From Achromobacter spanius (GTDB taxonomy: Bacteria; Pseudomonadota; Gammaproteobacteria; Burkholderiales; Burkholderiaceae_B), in the NCBI RefSeq assembly GCF_002812705.1, contig NZ_CP025030.1:1612001-1676000 (forward strand): 64,000 nt of DNA, written 5' to 3'. The position numbers were made by a program, and so were the translations under genes. The notes beneath the pieces were generated by a model, which saw nothing but the letters and a program-made list of their open reading frames with translations, was not told the DNA's origin and ran no database searches. Shown piece after piece: positions 32,057 to 41,536 of the stretch (its first letter is position 1; every line of letters starts with the position of its first letter).

Positions 32057-34195
32057 ATGACACAAGCGCAGCAATCTGGACGGTATCAGAAAACTCGCCG
32101 GAAATCCCCGCAAGGCGCGTTCGCGCCGGACCCCCGCGCTGGCCTGCGCCGTTGGTTGCCCTTGCTGGCGCTGTTCACCGCCGCCTGTGCGCCGGTTGAT
32201 GCCCAGCAGCGCAACGCCGCCATCAGCGCGCAAGCCCAAACCGCCGCCCAAACTTCCCAACCCGCCCAACCCGTCATTGCCGTGCCGCCCGCCGTGCTGG
32301 CCGGCCTGCCGCCCACCGCTGATACGCCCGCGCTGACCGCCGTGGTTGCCGCGCGCGAGGCCATGACGCGCAAGCAATGGTCCATCCTGGGCGCGCTGGT
32401 GCCGCAGGCCAAGCCCGACATCCTGGGCATGTACCCCGAATACTGGCTGCTGCGCTATCAACTCTGGACGGTGCCCGCCAGCGGCCGGCCCACGGCCGAC
32501 CTGCAACGTTTCATCAGCAGCAACGGCGACGCCTATCTGGCTGACCGCCTGCGTGGCGACTGGCTGCTGGCCGCCGCCCGCAGCGGCGACTTCGACACCG
32601 TGCGCAAGCTGGCGCCCGTGAAGAACAGCAACGCCCAGATCGAATGCGCCATCCTGGACGCCAAGCACATGAGCGGCCAGCGTGCCACCGCCGAGCAGGC
32701 GATGTCGGCGTTCGCGCCGGGCAGCGCCTGCTGGGCGCTGTACGACCAACTGGTGGCGGATGGCGTGCTGGGGTGGGAACAGTTGGAACCGCAGTTGCGC
32801 GACGCCATCGAGGCCGACAAGACGTCCGACGCGCGCAAGCTTGTGCAATACATGTTCGAGCCGCGCGATCTGAAAACCTACGACGTCCTCATGAAGGACC
32901 CGATGAAGTGGCTGACCCGCCAAGACCGCATGCCGGTGGGCCGCAACGAGAAAGAGCTCGTGACCATCGCGCTGGCCCGCTTGGCGCGTTCGGACGTCAG
33001 CGTGGCCGATTCCTACCTGCGCCGCGAATGGGCCAAGTCCATGTCCAAGCCGAATCTGGCCTGGGTGCGCGGGCAATATGCGCTGGTCGCCGCGCTGCGG
33101 ATGGATAGCCGCGCCGATGATTGGTACCACGAGGCCGGCCACATCCGCATGACGGAATACAACGCCGGCTGGAAGGTGCGCGCCGCGCTGCGTCAGCCGA
33201 AGATTGACTGGAAGTGGGTGATTGCCTCGATCGACGAGATGCCGGCGTCGCAGCGCAACGACCCGTCGTGGGTGTACTGGAAAGCGCGCGGGCTGGCGGC
33301 CACGGGCCGCAAGGACGACGCCAACGCCCTGTACGCCAGCATTGCCGACCGCTTCGATTTCTACGGCCAGTTATCGTCCGAAGAGTTGGGCCGGCGCATC
33401 AACGTGCCGCCGCGCCCGGCGCCCATCACCGACAGCGAAATCGCCGAAGCGCGCGCCAACCCCGGCTTGCAGCGGGCCGTGCAATTGTTCCGCCTGGGCT
33501 GGCGAGGCGAGGCGGTGCCCGAATGGAACTTCACGCTGCGCGGCATGAGCGACCGCCAACTGATGGCCGCCGCCGAACTGGCCCGCGCCGAGAACATCTA
33601 CGACCGCGTGGTCAACACGTCTGACCGCACGGAAAAAGAGTTCGACTTCACCCAGCGCTTCATCGCGCCGTTCGAAGGCCGCGTCACCGCCAAGGCCAAC
33701 GCCATCGCATTGGACCCAGCCTGGGTCTATGGCCTGATCCGCCAGGAATCGCGCTTCATCATGGATGCGCGTTCGCACGTGGGCGCGTCCGGCCTGATGC
33801 AGTTGATGCCGGCCACGGCGAAGTGGGTGGCGGGCAAGATCGGCATGACGGATTTCACGCCGTCCAGCGTGAACGATTTCGACACCAATACCGTCCTGGG
33901 CACCAACTACCTGAACATGGTGCTGCGCGATCTGGATGGGTCGCAGATGATGGCCAGCGCCGGCTACAACGCGGGGCCGCGGCGTCCGCAGAATTGGCGT
34001 TCCACCTTCTCGCATCCGGTTGAAGGCGCCATTTTTGCCGAGACCATCCCGTTCAACGAAACCCGCACCTACGTGAAGAACGTGATGTCCAACGCGGTGT
34101 ACTACGCGGCGATGTTCAGCGGCCAGTCGCAGTCCCTGAAAGAGCGTCTGGGCAGCATCACGCCGCTGGGCGCCGAGAGCACCGCGGCCCGATGA
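32057..34195 (+). CDS. slt: Soluble lytic murein transglycosylase (Slt70 type), predicted lipoprotein
   Basis: Cleaves peptidoglycan glycan strands in the periplasm. It has 712 residues: a basic N-terminus, hydrophobic [14 protein letters not shown] with a lipobox-like TAAC at about residue 40, a long helical superhelix domain, and a C-terminal lysozyme-like domain. The catalytic Glu is in [20 protein letters not shown] (near 560), followed by [14 protein letters not shown] and [17 protein letters not shown] 32057 follows GAGGGA; the frame is open further upstream but only as an antisense shadow. Its stop overlaps the cca start (ATGA). Confidence 0.93.
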   Translation: MTQAQQSGRYQKTRRKSPQGAFAPDPRAGLRRWLPLLALFTAACAPVDAQQRNAAISAQAQTAAQTSQPAQPVIAVPPAVLAGLPPTADTPALTAVVAAREAMTRKQWSILGALVPQAKPDILGMYPEYWLLRYQLWTVPASGRPTADLQRFISSNGDAYLADRLRGDWLLAAARSGDFDTVRKLAPVKNSNAQIECAILDAKHMSGQRATAEQAMSAFAPGSACWALYDQLVADGVLGWEQLEPQLRDAIEADKTSDARKLVQYMFEPRDLKTYDVLMKDPMKWLTRQDRMPVGRNEKELVTIALARLARSDVSVADSYLRREWAKSMSKPNLAWVRGQYALVAALRMDSRADDWYHEAGHIRMTEYNAGWKVRAALRQPKIDWKWVIASIDEMPASQRNDPSWVYWKARGLAATGRKDDANALYASIADRFDFYGQLSSEELGRRINVPPRPAPITDSEIAEARANPGLQRAVQLFRLGWRGEAVPEWNFTLRGMSDRQLMAAAELARAENIYDRVVNTSDRTEKEFDFTQRFIAPFEGRVTAKANAIALDPAWVYGLIRQESRFIMDARSHVGASGLMQLMPATAKWVAGKIGMTDFTPSSVNDFDTNTVLGTNYLNMVLRDLDGSQMMASAGYNAGPRRPQNWRSTFSHPVEGAIFAETIPFNETRTYVKNVMSNAVYYAAMFSGQSQSLKERLGSITPLGAESTAAR

Positions 34196-35325
34196 TGCCG
34201 GGCCCGACGCAAGACCCGGCCATCGACGGCTTGCAGGTGTATATCGTGGGCGGCGCGGTGCGTGACGCGCTGCTGGGCCTGCGGCCCGGCGACCACGACT
34301 GGGTCGTGGTGGGCGCCACGCCTGAAGACATGGTGCGCCGTGGGTTCATTCCCGTCGGCGGCGATTTTCCCGTGTTCCTGCACCCGCGCACCAAAGAGGA
34401 ATACGCGCTGGCGCGCACCGAACGCAAGTCCGGCCGGGGCTACAAGGGCTTTACCTTCTATACCGGCGCCGACGTGACGCTGGAAGAAGACCTGCGTCGC
34501 CGCGACCTCACCGTCAATGCCATCGCCCAGACGCAAGACGGCGAATTGGTCGACCCGCTGGACGGCGCGGCCGATGTGCGCGCTCGCGTGTTTCGCCACG
34601 TGGGGGAAGCGTTTCAGGAAGACCCCGTGCGCATCCTGCGACTGGGCCGCTTCGCGGCGCGTTTCGATGATTTCACCGTGGCGCCCGAAACCCTGGCGCT
34701 GTGCCAGCGCATGGTCCAGGAAGGCGAGGCCGACGCGCTGGTGGCCGAGCGCGTCTGGAAAGAACTGTCGCGCGGCCTCATGGCGAAGAAGCCGTCGCGC
34801 ATGCTGGACGTGCTGCGAGATTCCGGCGCGCTGGCCCGTGTGATGCCCGAACTGCAAGGGGTCAGCGAAGCTGGCGCCAACGTGGACCGGGCGGCGGAGC
34901 AGGGCTTGTCGCTGGCGGGGCGCTACGCCTTGCTGTGCCGCCTGACGCCCGAGCGCGAGGCGCTGGGCCGGCGCATGCGCGTCCCCACCGAATGCAACGA
35001 CTACGCGCGTTTGTTGCCGGAGGTGCTGACGGGTCTGGATGCGGTGGAACGTGATACAGACGCGGACATGGCCAGTGACGAGTCCACGGAAGCGCAGTTG
35101 GCGTTGATGGAGCGCGCCGATGCGCTGCGCAAGCCTGACCGGTTTTTTGATCTGTTGAAGACGGCGTCGATCTTGCGGCCCGTGGACATGGCCGTGTGGC
35201 AGTCGCGGGTGGACGCCGTGCGCGGTGTGGATGCCGGCGCCATCGCCAAGGCCTGCGCCGGCGACCCGGCCCGTATCAAGAGCAGCGTCCGGCGCGCGCG
35301 GCTGGACCGGCTGCGCGCCGGCTGA
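34192..35325 (+). CDS. cca: CCA tRNA nucleotidyltransferase
   Basis: Adds or repairs the 3' CCA of tRNAs. It has 377 residues. The nucleotidyltransferase core shows [12 protein letters not shown], the metal-binding DHDWVVVG (D-x-D type) and the flexible [11 protein letters not shown] near residue 103; [14 protein letters not shown] begins the tRNA-binding helical part. No C-terminal HD phosphohydrolase domain is visible, so it is the shorter bacterial form. It is translationally coupled to slt by a four-base overlap. Confidence 0.95.
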   Translation: MMPGPTQDPAIDGLQVYIVGGAVRDALLGLRPGDHDWVVVGATPEDMVRRGFIPVGGDFPVFLHPRTKEEYALARTERKSGRGYKGFTFYTGADVTLEEDLRRRDLTVNAIAQTQDGELVDPLDGAADVRARVFRHVGEAFQEDPVRILRLGRFAARFDDFTVAPETLALCQRMVQEGEADALVAERVWKELSRGLMAKKPSRMLDVLRDSGALARVMPELQGVSEAGANVDRAAEQGLSLAGRYALLCRLTPEREALGRRMRVPTECNDYARLLPEVLTGLDAVERDTDADMASDESTEAQLALMERADALRKPDRFFDLLKTASILRPVDMAVWQSRVDAVRGVDAGAIAKACAGDPARIKSSVRRARLDRLRAG

Positions 35326-35334
35326 GGCCGGCGG

Positions 35335-36543
35335 CTACAGCTTGCCCAGGCGGTCGCCGCGCGAGAATCCGGCCAGCGGTTCCGTCATGCCTCGGCCCAC
35401 GGCCAGCACCTTGAAGAGTTCGCCCATTTCGGCTTCGGACAGCAGCTTTTGCACCGGCGCCACCGCCTGCGCGTATTGCTGCGCATCCGACGGGTCCAGT
35501 TGCGCCAGCAGATCCATCAGCCCGGCGTTCATCAGAAAGCGCGCCTGGGATGTGTAACCCAACACCTGCAAATTGGCCTCGAGCGCCGCATCCGCCATGG
35601 CCGTGAAATCCACGTGGGCGGTGATGTCCTGCAACCCCGGCGCGGTGAAGGGATCCCCATGCGCGTGATGGCGCAAATGGCACATGAGCGTGCCGCCCGC
35701 GCGTTGCGGATGGTAGTACTCGCTGCGCGGAAAACCATAATCCACCAGCAGCGCCGCGCCGCGCTCCAGCCAGCTACCCATGGCGGCGATCCAGGCTTCG
35801 CCCTGCAGATTGATTTCGGACACGTACCCGGGCAACGCCGGCATGCGCGCCGCCACGGCCTGCGCCAGTGCGGCCGGCGCGGGCCGGTCGCTCCAGACAA
35901 AGCCTTGCTGCGCATCCAACGCCACGCCGCGCTCCAGCACGGCGCCGTCTTCGCTCCAGCAGAACAGGGAAACGGGCATGGCGTCCAGCACCTCGTTGGC
36001 CAGCACGCAGCCCGCGAACGCGTCGGGCAGTGAATCCAGCCATTGCACGCGGTTGCCGAACGACGCCAGCCTTTCGGCCTGACGCGCGCGCAGGTCGGCC
36101 GACACTTCCAGGATCAGGTATTGCGTCTGGTCCAGCCCCAGCGCGTCCAGCTCGCGCAGCACGCCTTCAGCCAGTGCGCCGGTCCCCGCGCCAAATTCCA
36201 GCACCGTTTGCGTTTGGGTTTGGCGCAGCACCTGGGCCGCCTGGCGGGCGATGGTGCGGGCGAACAGCGGAGTCAGTTGCGGCGCGGTGACGAAGTCGCC
36301 GGCAGGCGTCTTGGCGCCGTCATCCGTATCGGCCAGCTTGACGTTGCCGGCCGCGTAGTAGCCCAGCCCGGGCGCGTACAGCGCCTCCGCCATCCAGTGA
36401 TCGAACGGCAACCAGCCGCCATTGGCGGAGATTGTCTTGCGCAAGTGCGCGGCGGTGGCGTCGCTGTGCGCCTGGGCGGCGGGGGACAGGGGGGGGAGGT
36501 TGGCGGGCGCGGGGCGTTGCATGGTCGAGGAAGGCGTGGTCAT
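35335..36543 (-). CDS. SAM-dependent methyltransferase, MidA/NDUFAF7 family
   Basis: A class I methyltransferase of 402 residues. The family marks are WLPFDHWMAEALYAPGLGYY near 43-62, the SAM-binding glycine loop VLEFGAGTGALAEGVL near 113-128, and ANEVLDAMPVSLF near 180. The mitochondrial relative methylates an arginine of complex I subunit NDUFS2; the bacterial substrate is unproven. Convergent with cca. Terminal in its own unit, about 70 nt downstream of the rhlE terminator. Confidence 0.88.
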   Translation of the reverse strand: MTTPSSTMQRPAPANLPPLSPAAQAHSDATAAHLRKTISANGGWLPFDHWMAEALYAPGLGYYAAGNVKLADTDDGAKTPAGDFVTAPQLTPLFARTIARQAAQVLRQTQTQTVLEFGAGTGALAEGVLRELDALGLDQTQYLILEVSADLRARQAERLASFGNRVQWLDSLPDAFAGCVLANEVLDAMPVSLFCWSEDGAVLERGVALDAQQGFVWSDRPAPAALAQAVAARMPALPGYVSEINLQGEAWIAAMGSWLERGAALLVDYGFPRSEYYHPQRAGGTLMCHLRHHAHGDPFTAPGLQDITAHVDFTAMADAALEANLQVLGYTSQARFLMNAGLMDLLAQLDPSDAQQYAQAVAPVQKLLSEAEMGELFKVLAVGRGMTEPLAGFSRGDRLGKL

Positions 36544-36611
36544 GGGCGCATTTTCCCAAAAAAAGAACGGCGACGCTGGGCGTTGTTGGGCGCTTCAGTT
36601 TGGGGCCGCCC

Positions 36612-36643
36612 CAAAAACAAACCCCGCGACAGGCGCGGGGTTT
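36612..36643 (-). terminator. Intrinsic terminator of rhlE
   Basis: On the minus strand AAACCCCGCG (from 36643) pairs with CGCGGGGTTT (to 36619), with loop CCTGT, followed by GTTTTT. It lies about 20 nt after the rhlE stop. Confidence 0.92.
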
Positions 36644-36664
36644 GGTGGGGATCAAGCGGGCGAA

Positions 36665-38461
36665 TTAGCCGCGGCGATCAGCCGGCTTGGCGAAACGCTT
36701 GGCGGGGCCGCCGGGGCGCTTGTCAAACGAGGGCTTGGCGCGGAAGCCGCCTTCCGGACGGTCACCGCCACGGAAGCCGCCTTCACGAGCGGGACGATCG
36801 CCGAAGCTGGGGCGGGCGTCACGGTCAGCGCCGCGGAAACCGCCTTCACGGGGAGCGCGTTCGCTGAACGGGCGGGCATCGCGCTGGGGGCGGTCGCCAA
36901 AACTGGGACGGTCGCCGCCGAAGCTCGGGCGGGCATCACGGTCACCACCACGGAAGCCGCCTTCACGCGGGGGACGGTCGCCGAACGGGCGATTGCCCTG
37001 GTAGCCGCCTTCGCGTTGGGGACGATCACCGAAGCTGGGACGATCGCTGAACGAACGGGCCGGACGGTCGCCGAAGGGGCGATTGCCTTGGTAGCCGCCT
37101 TCGCGCGGGGCGCTGTCGCGGTTGCCTTGGTAACCACCTTCACGCGGCTTGAATTCGCCACGGGGAGCGGCGCCTTCACGCGGGCCGCCAAACGAACGGC
37201 CTTCGCGGTTGCCTTGGTAGCCGCCGCCTTCATGGCGCGAACCACCAAAACCGCCAGGACGCTTGCCGAACGGCTTGCCGCCGCGCGGGGCGCCGCTGCC
37301 GCCGGCCGACGGACGCGGCGTGCGCTTGGGTTCCAGACCGGCGATGGTTTCCGGCGTAATCGTTTGGCCGATGTAGTGCTCGATACGGCGAACCTTGTGG
37401 CGCTCGGAGTGCGTGGCCAGCGTGAACGCCAGGCCGCTGCGACCGGCGCGGCCGGTACGGCCGATACGGTGCACGTAGTCTTCGGCTTGCATCGGCAGGT
37501 CGAAGTTGACGGCGTGGCTGATGCCTTGCACGTCGATGCCGCGGGCGGCAACGTCGGTGGCAACCAGAATGCGCAGTTGGCCGCGTTGCAGTTGCGACAG
37601 CGTACGGGTGCGCTGGCGCTGGTTCATGTCGCCATGCAGGGCAGCGGCGGCAAAGCCTTGGTCGGCCAGGCGATCGGCCAGGTCGTCAGCGCCACGCTTG
37701 GTGGACGTGAAGACGATGGCTTGATCCAGCTTGGCGTCGCGCAGCACGTGATCCAGCAACTGCATCTTGTGGCCGGCGTCGTCCGCGTACAGCAGGCTTT
37801 GCGTGATGTTGGTGTGCTTTTCCTTGGCGCCGGCCATCTCGATACGCTGCGGGTCGCGCATCATCTTCGCGGCCAGCTTGGCAATCGTGCCGTCCAGCGT
37901 CGCCGAGAACAGCAGCGTCTGGCGGTCTTCCGGCAGGCGGCTGACGATGGTTTCGATGTCTTCAATGAAGCCCATGTCCAGCATGCGGTCGGCTTCGTCC
38001 AGCACCAGCGTGTGCACGGTGTTCAGCTTGACGCGACCCGATTGCAGGTGATCGATCAGGCGGCCGGGGGTGGCGACCAGCACGTCAACGCGACGCGACA
38101 GGGCCTTCAATTGGGCGCCGTAGGGCATGCCGCCAACGACAGTGGCGGTGCGCAGGTCAGCCAGCTTGCGGCCATAGGTGGCCGTGGCTTCGGTGACTTG
38201 CAGGGCCAGTTCGCGGGTCGGGGTCAGCACCAGCACTTGCACGCCGACGCCCTTGTTGGCGGGCATCTGGGCAATACGGTGCAGGGCGGGCAGCATGAAG
38301 GCGGCGGTCTTGCCGCTGCCCGTTTGCGAGGACACCATCAGGTCGTGGCCGGCCAGTGCTTGCGGAATGGCGGCAGCTTGGACCGAGGTGGGGGTATTGA
38401 AGCCAGCTTCTTGAACGGCCGACAACAGAGCGGGTGCAAGACCCAGGTTTTCGAAAGACAT
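36665..38461 (-). CDS. rhlE: DEAD-box RNA helicase RhlE with a long Gly/Arg-rich tail
   Basis: ATP-dependent RNA helicase for ribosome assembly and RNA turnover. It has 598 residues. The core (1 to about 375) shows the Q motif, SSQTGSGKTAAF (motif I, near 45), PTREL, DEAD (near 155), SAT, and HRIGRTGRAGR near 325. From about 380 the tail is disordered and repetitive, with REGGYQGNR four times and many SFGDRP, GGFRGGDRD and similar units; it should bind RNA and perhaps drive condensates. The start is ATG 38461 (MSFENLGLAPALL). The 5' flank of 278 nt separates it from ung. Confidence 0.96.
   Translation of the reverse strand: MSFENLGLAPALLSAVQEAGFNTPTSVQAAAIPQALAGHDLMVSSQTGSGKTAAFMLPALHRIAQMPANKGVGVQVLVLTPTRELALQVTEATATYGRKLADLRTATVVGGMPYGAQLKALSRRVDVLVATPGRLIDHLQSGRVKLNTVHTLVLDEADRMLDMGFIEDIETIVSRLPEDRQTLLFSATLDGTIAKLAAKMMRDPQRIEMAGAKEKHTNITQSLLYADDAGHKMQLLDHVLRDAKLDQAIVFTSTKRGADDLADRLADQGFAAAALHGDMNQRQRTRTLSQLQRGQLRILVATDVAARGIDVQGISHAVNFDLPMQAEDYVHRIGRTGRAGRSGLAFTLATHSERHKVRRIEHYIGQTITPETIAGLEPKRTPRPSAGGSGAPRGGKPFGKRPGGFGGSRHEGGGYQGNREGRSFGGPREGAAPRGEFKPREGGYQGNRDSAPREGGYQGNRPFGDRPARSFSDRPSFGDRPQREGGYQGNRPFGDRPPREGGFRGGDRDARPSFGGDRPSFGDRPQRDARPFSERAPREGGFRGADRDARPSFGDRPAREGGFRGGDRPEGGFRAKPSFDKRPGGPAKRFAKPADRRG
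36700..37230 (-). repeat. Repetitive DNA coding for the RhlE tail
   Basis: Degenerate units of about 24-60 bases encode repeats of REGGYQGNR, SFGDRP and REGGFRGGDRD. Codon use inside the units is alike, so the array expanded by duplication. Reverse-strand reading gives long Ala/Thr-rich open frames, which are shadows. Confidence 0.75.
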
Positions 38462-38739
38462 TACTTTCCCTTGCCGCAGACAATGCGACGCAGTGCTTGG
38501 TCGGGCCAGGGGATTAGGCGGCCGGATCCAGGCGACGGTTGATGGAGCATCGTGCCGACCGAATCAACCGTGCGCGTGGCGCGTTCTCTTGTACAGATTG
38601 GAACGCAGGGCGAAAGGAAAGGAGGTCAGGAATCGATGATAGTTCGGCATGGGGCCGGGGCTAGGTTGCCCGGCAGACTGCAAAAAATGCCGCTAAATCA
38701 AAGCGGTAAATGCCGAACTCGTTTTGTGCAGTGCGGCGA
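38462..38739 (-). other. 278-bp region between ung and rhlE
   Basis: It should hold the end of the ung transcript and the rhlE promoter and leader. A weak hairpin CCGCT-TTGATTT-AGCGG followed by CATTTTTTG on the minus strand (about 38710-38680) could end ung transcription. No other element is clear. Helicase leaders are often autoregulated, but I see no defined structure. Confidence 0.4.
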
Positions 38740-39501
38740 TCATAACCTGATTTCGCCCTGCAAGGGAATTACTTTTTTGTCCAGCCCCCAATCAATAGGG
38801 TTTTTCCCTTGGTTCACCAGCCATGCGTTGGTCATCTGAAAGTGCCCGCAGCCCAGGAAAGGCACGGGCGGCCTGCGGGCGGACAGTGGCGAGGGGTGGT
38901 TGGACATCAACACCAGGTGGCGATTGTTGTCCGGCAGCAACAATCGCTTGGCCTGCGCATGGGCGCCCCACAGCATGAACACCTTGGGTGCGGGGTCGCG
39001 CGCAACCAATGAGATCAGCGCATCGGTCACCGTTTCCCAGCCGCGCTTGGCGTGCGAGGCGGGCTGGCCGTCTTCCACCGTCAGGCAGGTGTTCAAGAGC
39101 AACACCCCCTGTTCCGCCCAGGGGCTGAGGTCATTGCCGGCGGGAATGGCGGTGCCGGGGTATTCCTGCGCGATTTCGTTGAAGATGTTGCGCAGGCTGG
39201 GCGGGCGCTTGCAGTCATCGGGCACCGAGAACGCAAGCCCTTGGGCTTGGCCGGGGCCATGGTAGGGGTCTTGTCCCAGGATCACCACGCGCACATCCGA
39301 AGGCGCCAGGCCGTGCAGGGCGCGAAACGGCGTGGCCGGGTACACGACCGCGCCGTCTGCAAGGCGCTTTTCCACGTGGGCGGTGGCCGAGGCCAGCGCA
39401 TCGGCCACGACGCGTGGCGCGAAAGCCGCAGCCCAGGCGGCGGGAAGTTCAGCCGTCTGGGCGGCAAGGGCGTTGGGAGTCAGGCGGTTATCAATCGGCA
39501 T
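38740..39501 (-). CDS. ung: Uracil-DNA glycosylase
   Basis: Removes uracil from DNA, the first step of base excision repair. It has 253 residues, with the catalytic water-activating motif GQDPYHGPGQAQGLAFSV near residue 75, LNTCLTVEDGQPASH, and the minor-groove loop SNHPSPLSARR near 200. ATG 39501 (MPIDNRLTPNAL) is chosen; the open frame further upstream runs into the nhaA end. It is upstream of rhlE on the same strand. Confidence 0.96.
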   Translation of the reverse strand: MPIDNRLTPNALAAQTAELPAAWAAAFAPRVVADALASATAHVEKRLADGAVVYPATPFRALHGLAPSDVRVVILGQDPYHGPGQAQGLAFSVPDDCKRPPSLRNIFNEIAQEYPGTAIPAGNDLSPWAEQGVLLLNTCLTVEDGQPASHAKRGWETVTDALISLVARDPAPKVFMLWGAHAQAKRLLLPDNNRHLVLMSNHPSPLSARRPPVPFLGCGHFQMTNAWLVNQGKNPIDWGLDKKVIPLQGEIRL

Positions 39502-39539
39502 GGGCGCGATTTTGGCATAGCGCGCGCCAGCCTCGGGGC

Positions 39540-40769
39540 TTAACGCGCGGCCTCGGTCGCGGTAACTTCCGCTGCCGGCGCACCGCTCATGCGCAGCAGC
39601 AGGAAGCCCAGCACGGCGGAAAGCAAGGAGCCGGTCAGCACGCCGATCTTGGTGGCGTCGATGGTGGCGGCATCGGTGAAGGCCAGGGCGCCAATGAAGA
39701 GGCTCATGGTGAAACCAATGCCGCAAAGCATCGACACACCATATACCTGCGTCATCGTCGCATGGCGCGGCAGGCTGGCGATGCCGCTCTTGATGGCCAG
39801 CCAGGCGAAGCCGAACACGCCCAACTGCTTGCCCAGGAACAGGCCCAGCGCCACGCCCATGGGTACGGGCTGCGCCAAGCTGGACAGGCCCATGCCCGCG
39901 AACGACACGCCCGCGTTGGCGAATCCGAAAATCGGCACGATCAGCAACGCCACGGGCTTGTGCAGGGCGTGCTCCAGGTCATGCAGGGGGGAATGGGCCT
40001 CCGGCTTGCCTTGGTTGCGCGGCCGCAGCGGGATGGTCAGCGCCAGCGCCACGCCGGCCAAGGTGGCATGCACGCCGGACTTCAGGACGAAATACCAGAG
40101 CACGGCGCCGATCAGCAGGTAGGGCGTCAGGCGCAGCACGCCGGCGCGGTTCAGGCAGAACAGGCAGGCCAGCAGCGCGCCCGCCATGCCCAGCGCGAAC
40201 ACTTGCAATTCCGACGTATAGAACAACGCGATGATGACGATGGCGCCCAGGTCATCCAGGATGGCCAGCGCGGTCAGGAAGATCTTCAAGGACGTCGGCA
40301 CGCGGCTGCCCAGCAAGGCCAGGATGCCCAGCGCGAACGCGATGTCGGTCGCGGCAGGAATGGCCCAGCCGCGCAGGGTTTCGGGGCTGCCCAGATTGAT
40401 CAGCACATAGATCAGCGCGGGCACCGCCATGCCGCCCACGGCGGCAACGCCCGGCAGCACGATGCGGCCGACGCCACGCAGTTGGCCGTCCATGACCTCG
40501 CGCTTGATCTCCAGGCCCACCAACAGGAAGAACACCGCCATCAGACCGTCATTGATCCAATGCAGCACCGTTTCCTTGAGCACGACGGGGCCGGCTTCGA
40601 AGCCCAGCTTGGCCCCCAGCACATCGAAGTAAACAGGGGCGGCCGGGCTGTTGGCGATGATCAAGGCGACCAGCGCGGCGGCCATGAGCACGTAACCGCC
40701 CAGCGCTTCTGAACGCAGGAACGCCTGGAGGAAGGAGACGGGGCGATGGGGCGTGGCCTGCTGGTTCAA
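39540..40769 (-). CDS. nhaA: Na+/H+ antiporter NhaA
   Basis: Inner-membrane antiporter that expels Na+ or Li+ in exchange for protons. It has 409 residues and about 12 membrane segments. The ion-binding aspartates are in [20 protein letters not shown] (Asp pair near 170), and [19 protein letters not shown] carries the unwound helix 4 region. The start is TTG at 40769, preceded by AAAGGACG at correct spacing. The first downstream Met falls within membrane segment one, so TTG is preferred. It ends 38 nt before ung on the same strand. Confidence 0.93.
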   Translation of the reverse strand: MNQQATPHRPVSFLQAFLRSEALGGYVLMAAALVALIIANSPAAPVYFDVLGAKLGFEAGPVVLKETVLHWINDGLMAVFFLLVGLEIKREVMDGQLRGVGRIVLPGVAAVGGMAVPALIYVLINLGSPETLRGWAIPAATDIAFALGILALLGSRVPTSLKIFLTALAILDDLGAIVIIALFYTSELQVFALGMAGALLACLFCLNRAGVLRLTPYLLIGAVLWYFVLKSGVHATLAGVALALTIPLRPRNQGKPEAHSPLHDLEHALHKPVALLIVPIFGFANAGVSFAGMGLSSLAQPVPMGVALGLFLGKQLGVFGFAWLAIKSGIASLPRHATMTQVYGVSMLCGIGFTMSLFIGALAFTDAATIDATKIGVLTGSLLSAVLGFLLLRMSGAPAAEVTATEAAR

Positions 40770-41158
40770 TGAGCGTCCTTTGTGTGATTTGTTAACATCG
40801 GAAATTGTGCTGAATTTTACCTGAACGGACTGTCAGGCTGGCGGGCGCACGGCGATGCCGACTTGATAAAGAGCGGGGCAACTGTATGCCAACGTCGGCG
40901 AAATTCCTTCCTTTCTCAGAAATTCCTGAGTAAGCAGCTTTGGCTGCCATTGAGCCGGCAGGGCTGAACGTCCTGCCTTTGGACGCTTGCTCTGCGGGTC
41001 GCACGGATGACTTCCGGGCAGATTTCAACTAAATTCCGATTCTCGGTGCGTCAAGTTGTAATAGGCGTGTCAATTAATTTCGATTATCAGAATTTTCTTG
41101 AACATTTTGCTCAGTTCCTGGCTAACAGCAGCGGGCTGGCAACCTTCGCTAGCCCCTC
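40770..41158. other. 389-bp divergent intergenic region, AT-rich at the right end
   Basis: It lies between nhaA (minus) and the unknown gene at 41159 (plus). GGCAGG and CCTGCC at about 40960-40980 form a small hairpin around CTGAACGT-type bases. CTCAG-AAATT-CCTGAG is at about 40915-40930. The stretch 41030-41110 is much richer in A/T than its surroundings and probably holds the promoter of the downstream gene pair. I see no coding sequence or riboswitch I can name. Confidence 0.45.
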
Positions 41159-41536
41159 ATGCCTCTTGATCCTCTTTCCGTGCTGATGTACCGGCCAGCA
41201 ACATCCAGTGTCCGCCGTCTGGTGGACATCGGTCGCGCTCTGCCTTCTCCGGCCGTATCCGCTCCGCATGGGGCCTACGAAGTGCTGCGCCTGACGCCCA
41301 GCATGCGCCTGTTGACGTGGCGGCGCGAAGGCGCGCGCTTCGATTTGTCTGGCACAGGCCGAATCCAGGTGTGGGCTGGCACGCGATTGGCGGCGTCCGA
41401 GTGCGCCGACGACTGCCGCATACATGGCATTCCACCCCTTGAGCAGGACGACGTGGCCTATCTGGAAGCCTATCTTTTGGCCCGCGACCGCGCATGGAAC
41501 AATTCCAACTCGCCCGAAAATTCGACGCTCCGATGA
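41159..41536 (+). CDS. Hypothetical protein coupled to a glycosyltransferase
   Basis: I do not recognise this 125-residue protein. It has no signal peptide or membrane segment. The middle (EVLRLTPSMRLLTWRREGAR, then FDLSGTGRIQVWAG) looks like beta strands, followed by two cysteines (SECADDC) and an acidic helix (PLEQDDVAYLEAYLLARDRAW). That it is a real gene is supported by a four-base ATGA overlap with the next glycosyltransferase and an AT-rich promoter-like flank upstream. The exact start is uncertain; ATG 41187 is an alternative. A role next to surface sugar transfer is only inferred. Confidence 0.55.
   Translation: MPLDPLSVLMYRPATSSVRRLVDIGRALPSPAVSAPHGAYEVLRLTPSMRLLTWRREGARFDLSGTGRIQVWAGTRLAASECADDCRIHGIPPLEQDDVAYLEAYLLARDRAWNNSNSPENSTLR

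Noticed and set aside
36422..38542. 706-residue plus-strand open frame with Ala/Thr-rich repeats over rhlE
   Set aside because: It mirrors the repetitive RhlE tail; the helicase motifs are on the other strand.
40770..40900. Li+/Na+ riboswitch in the nhaA leader
   Set aside because: The sequence before nhaA shows no conserved pseudoknot or hairpin set; only a ribosome site and AT-rich bases.
40792..41028. Possible 78-residue minus-strand gene in the nhaA upstream gap
   Set aside because: No ribosome site, no recognisable domain, and composition of non-coding DNA.
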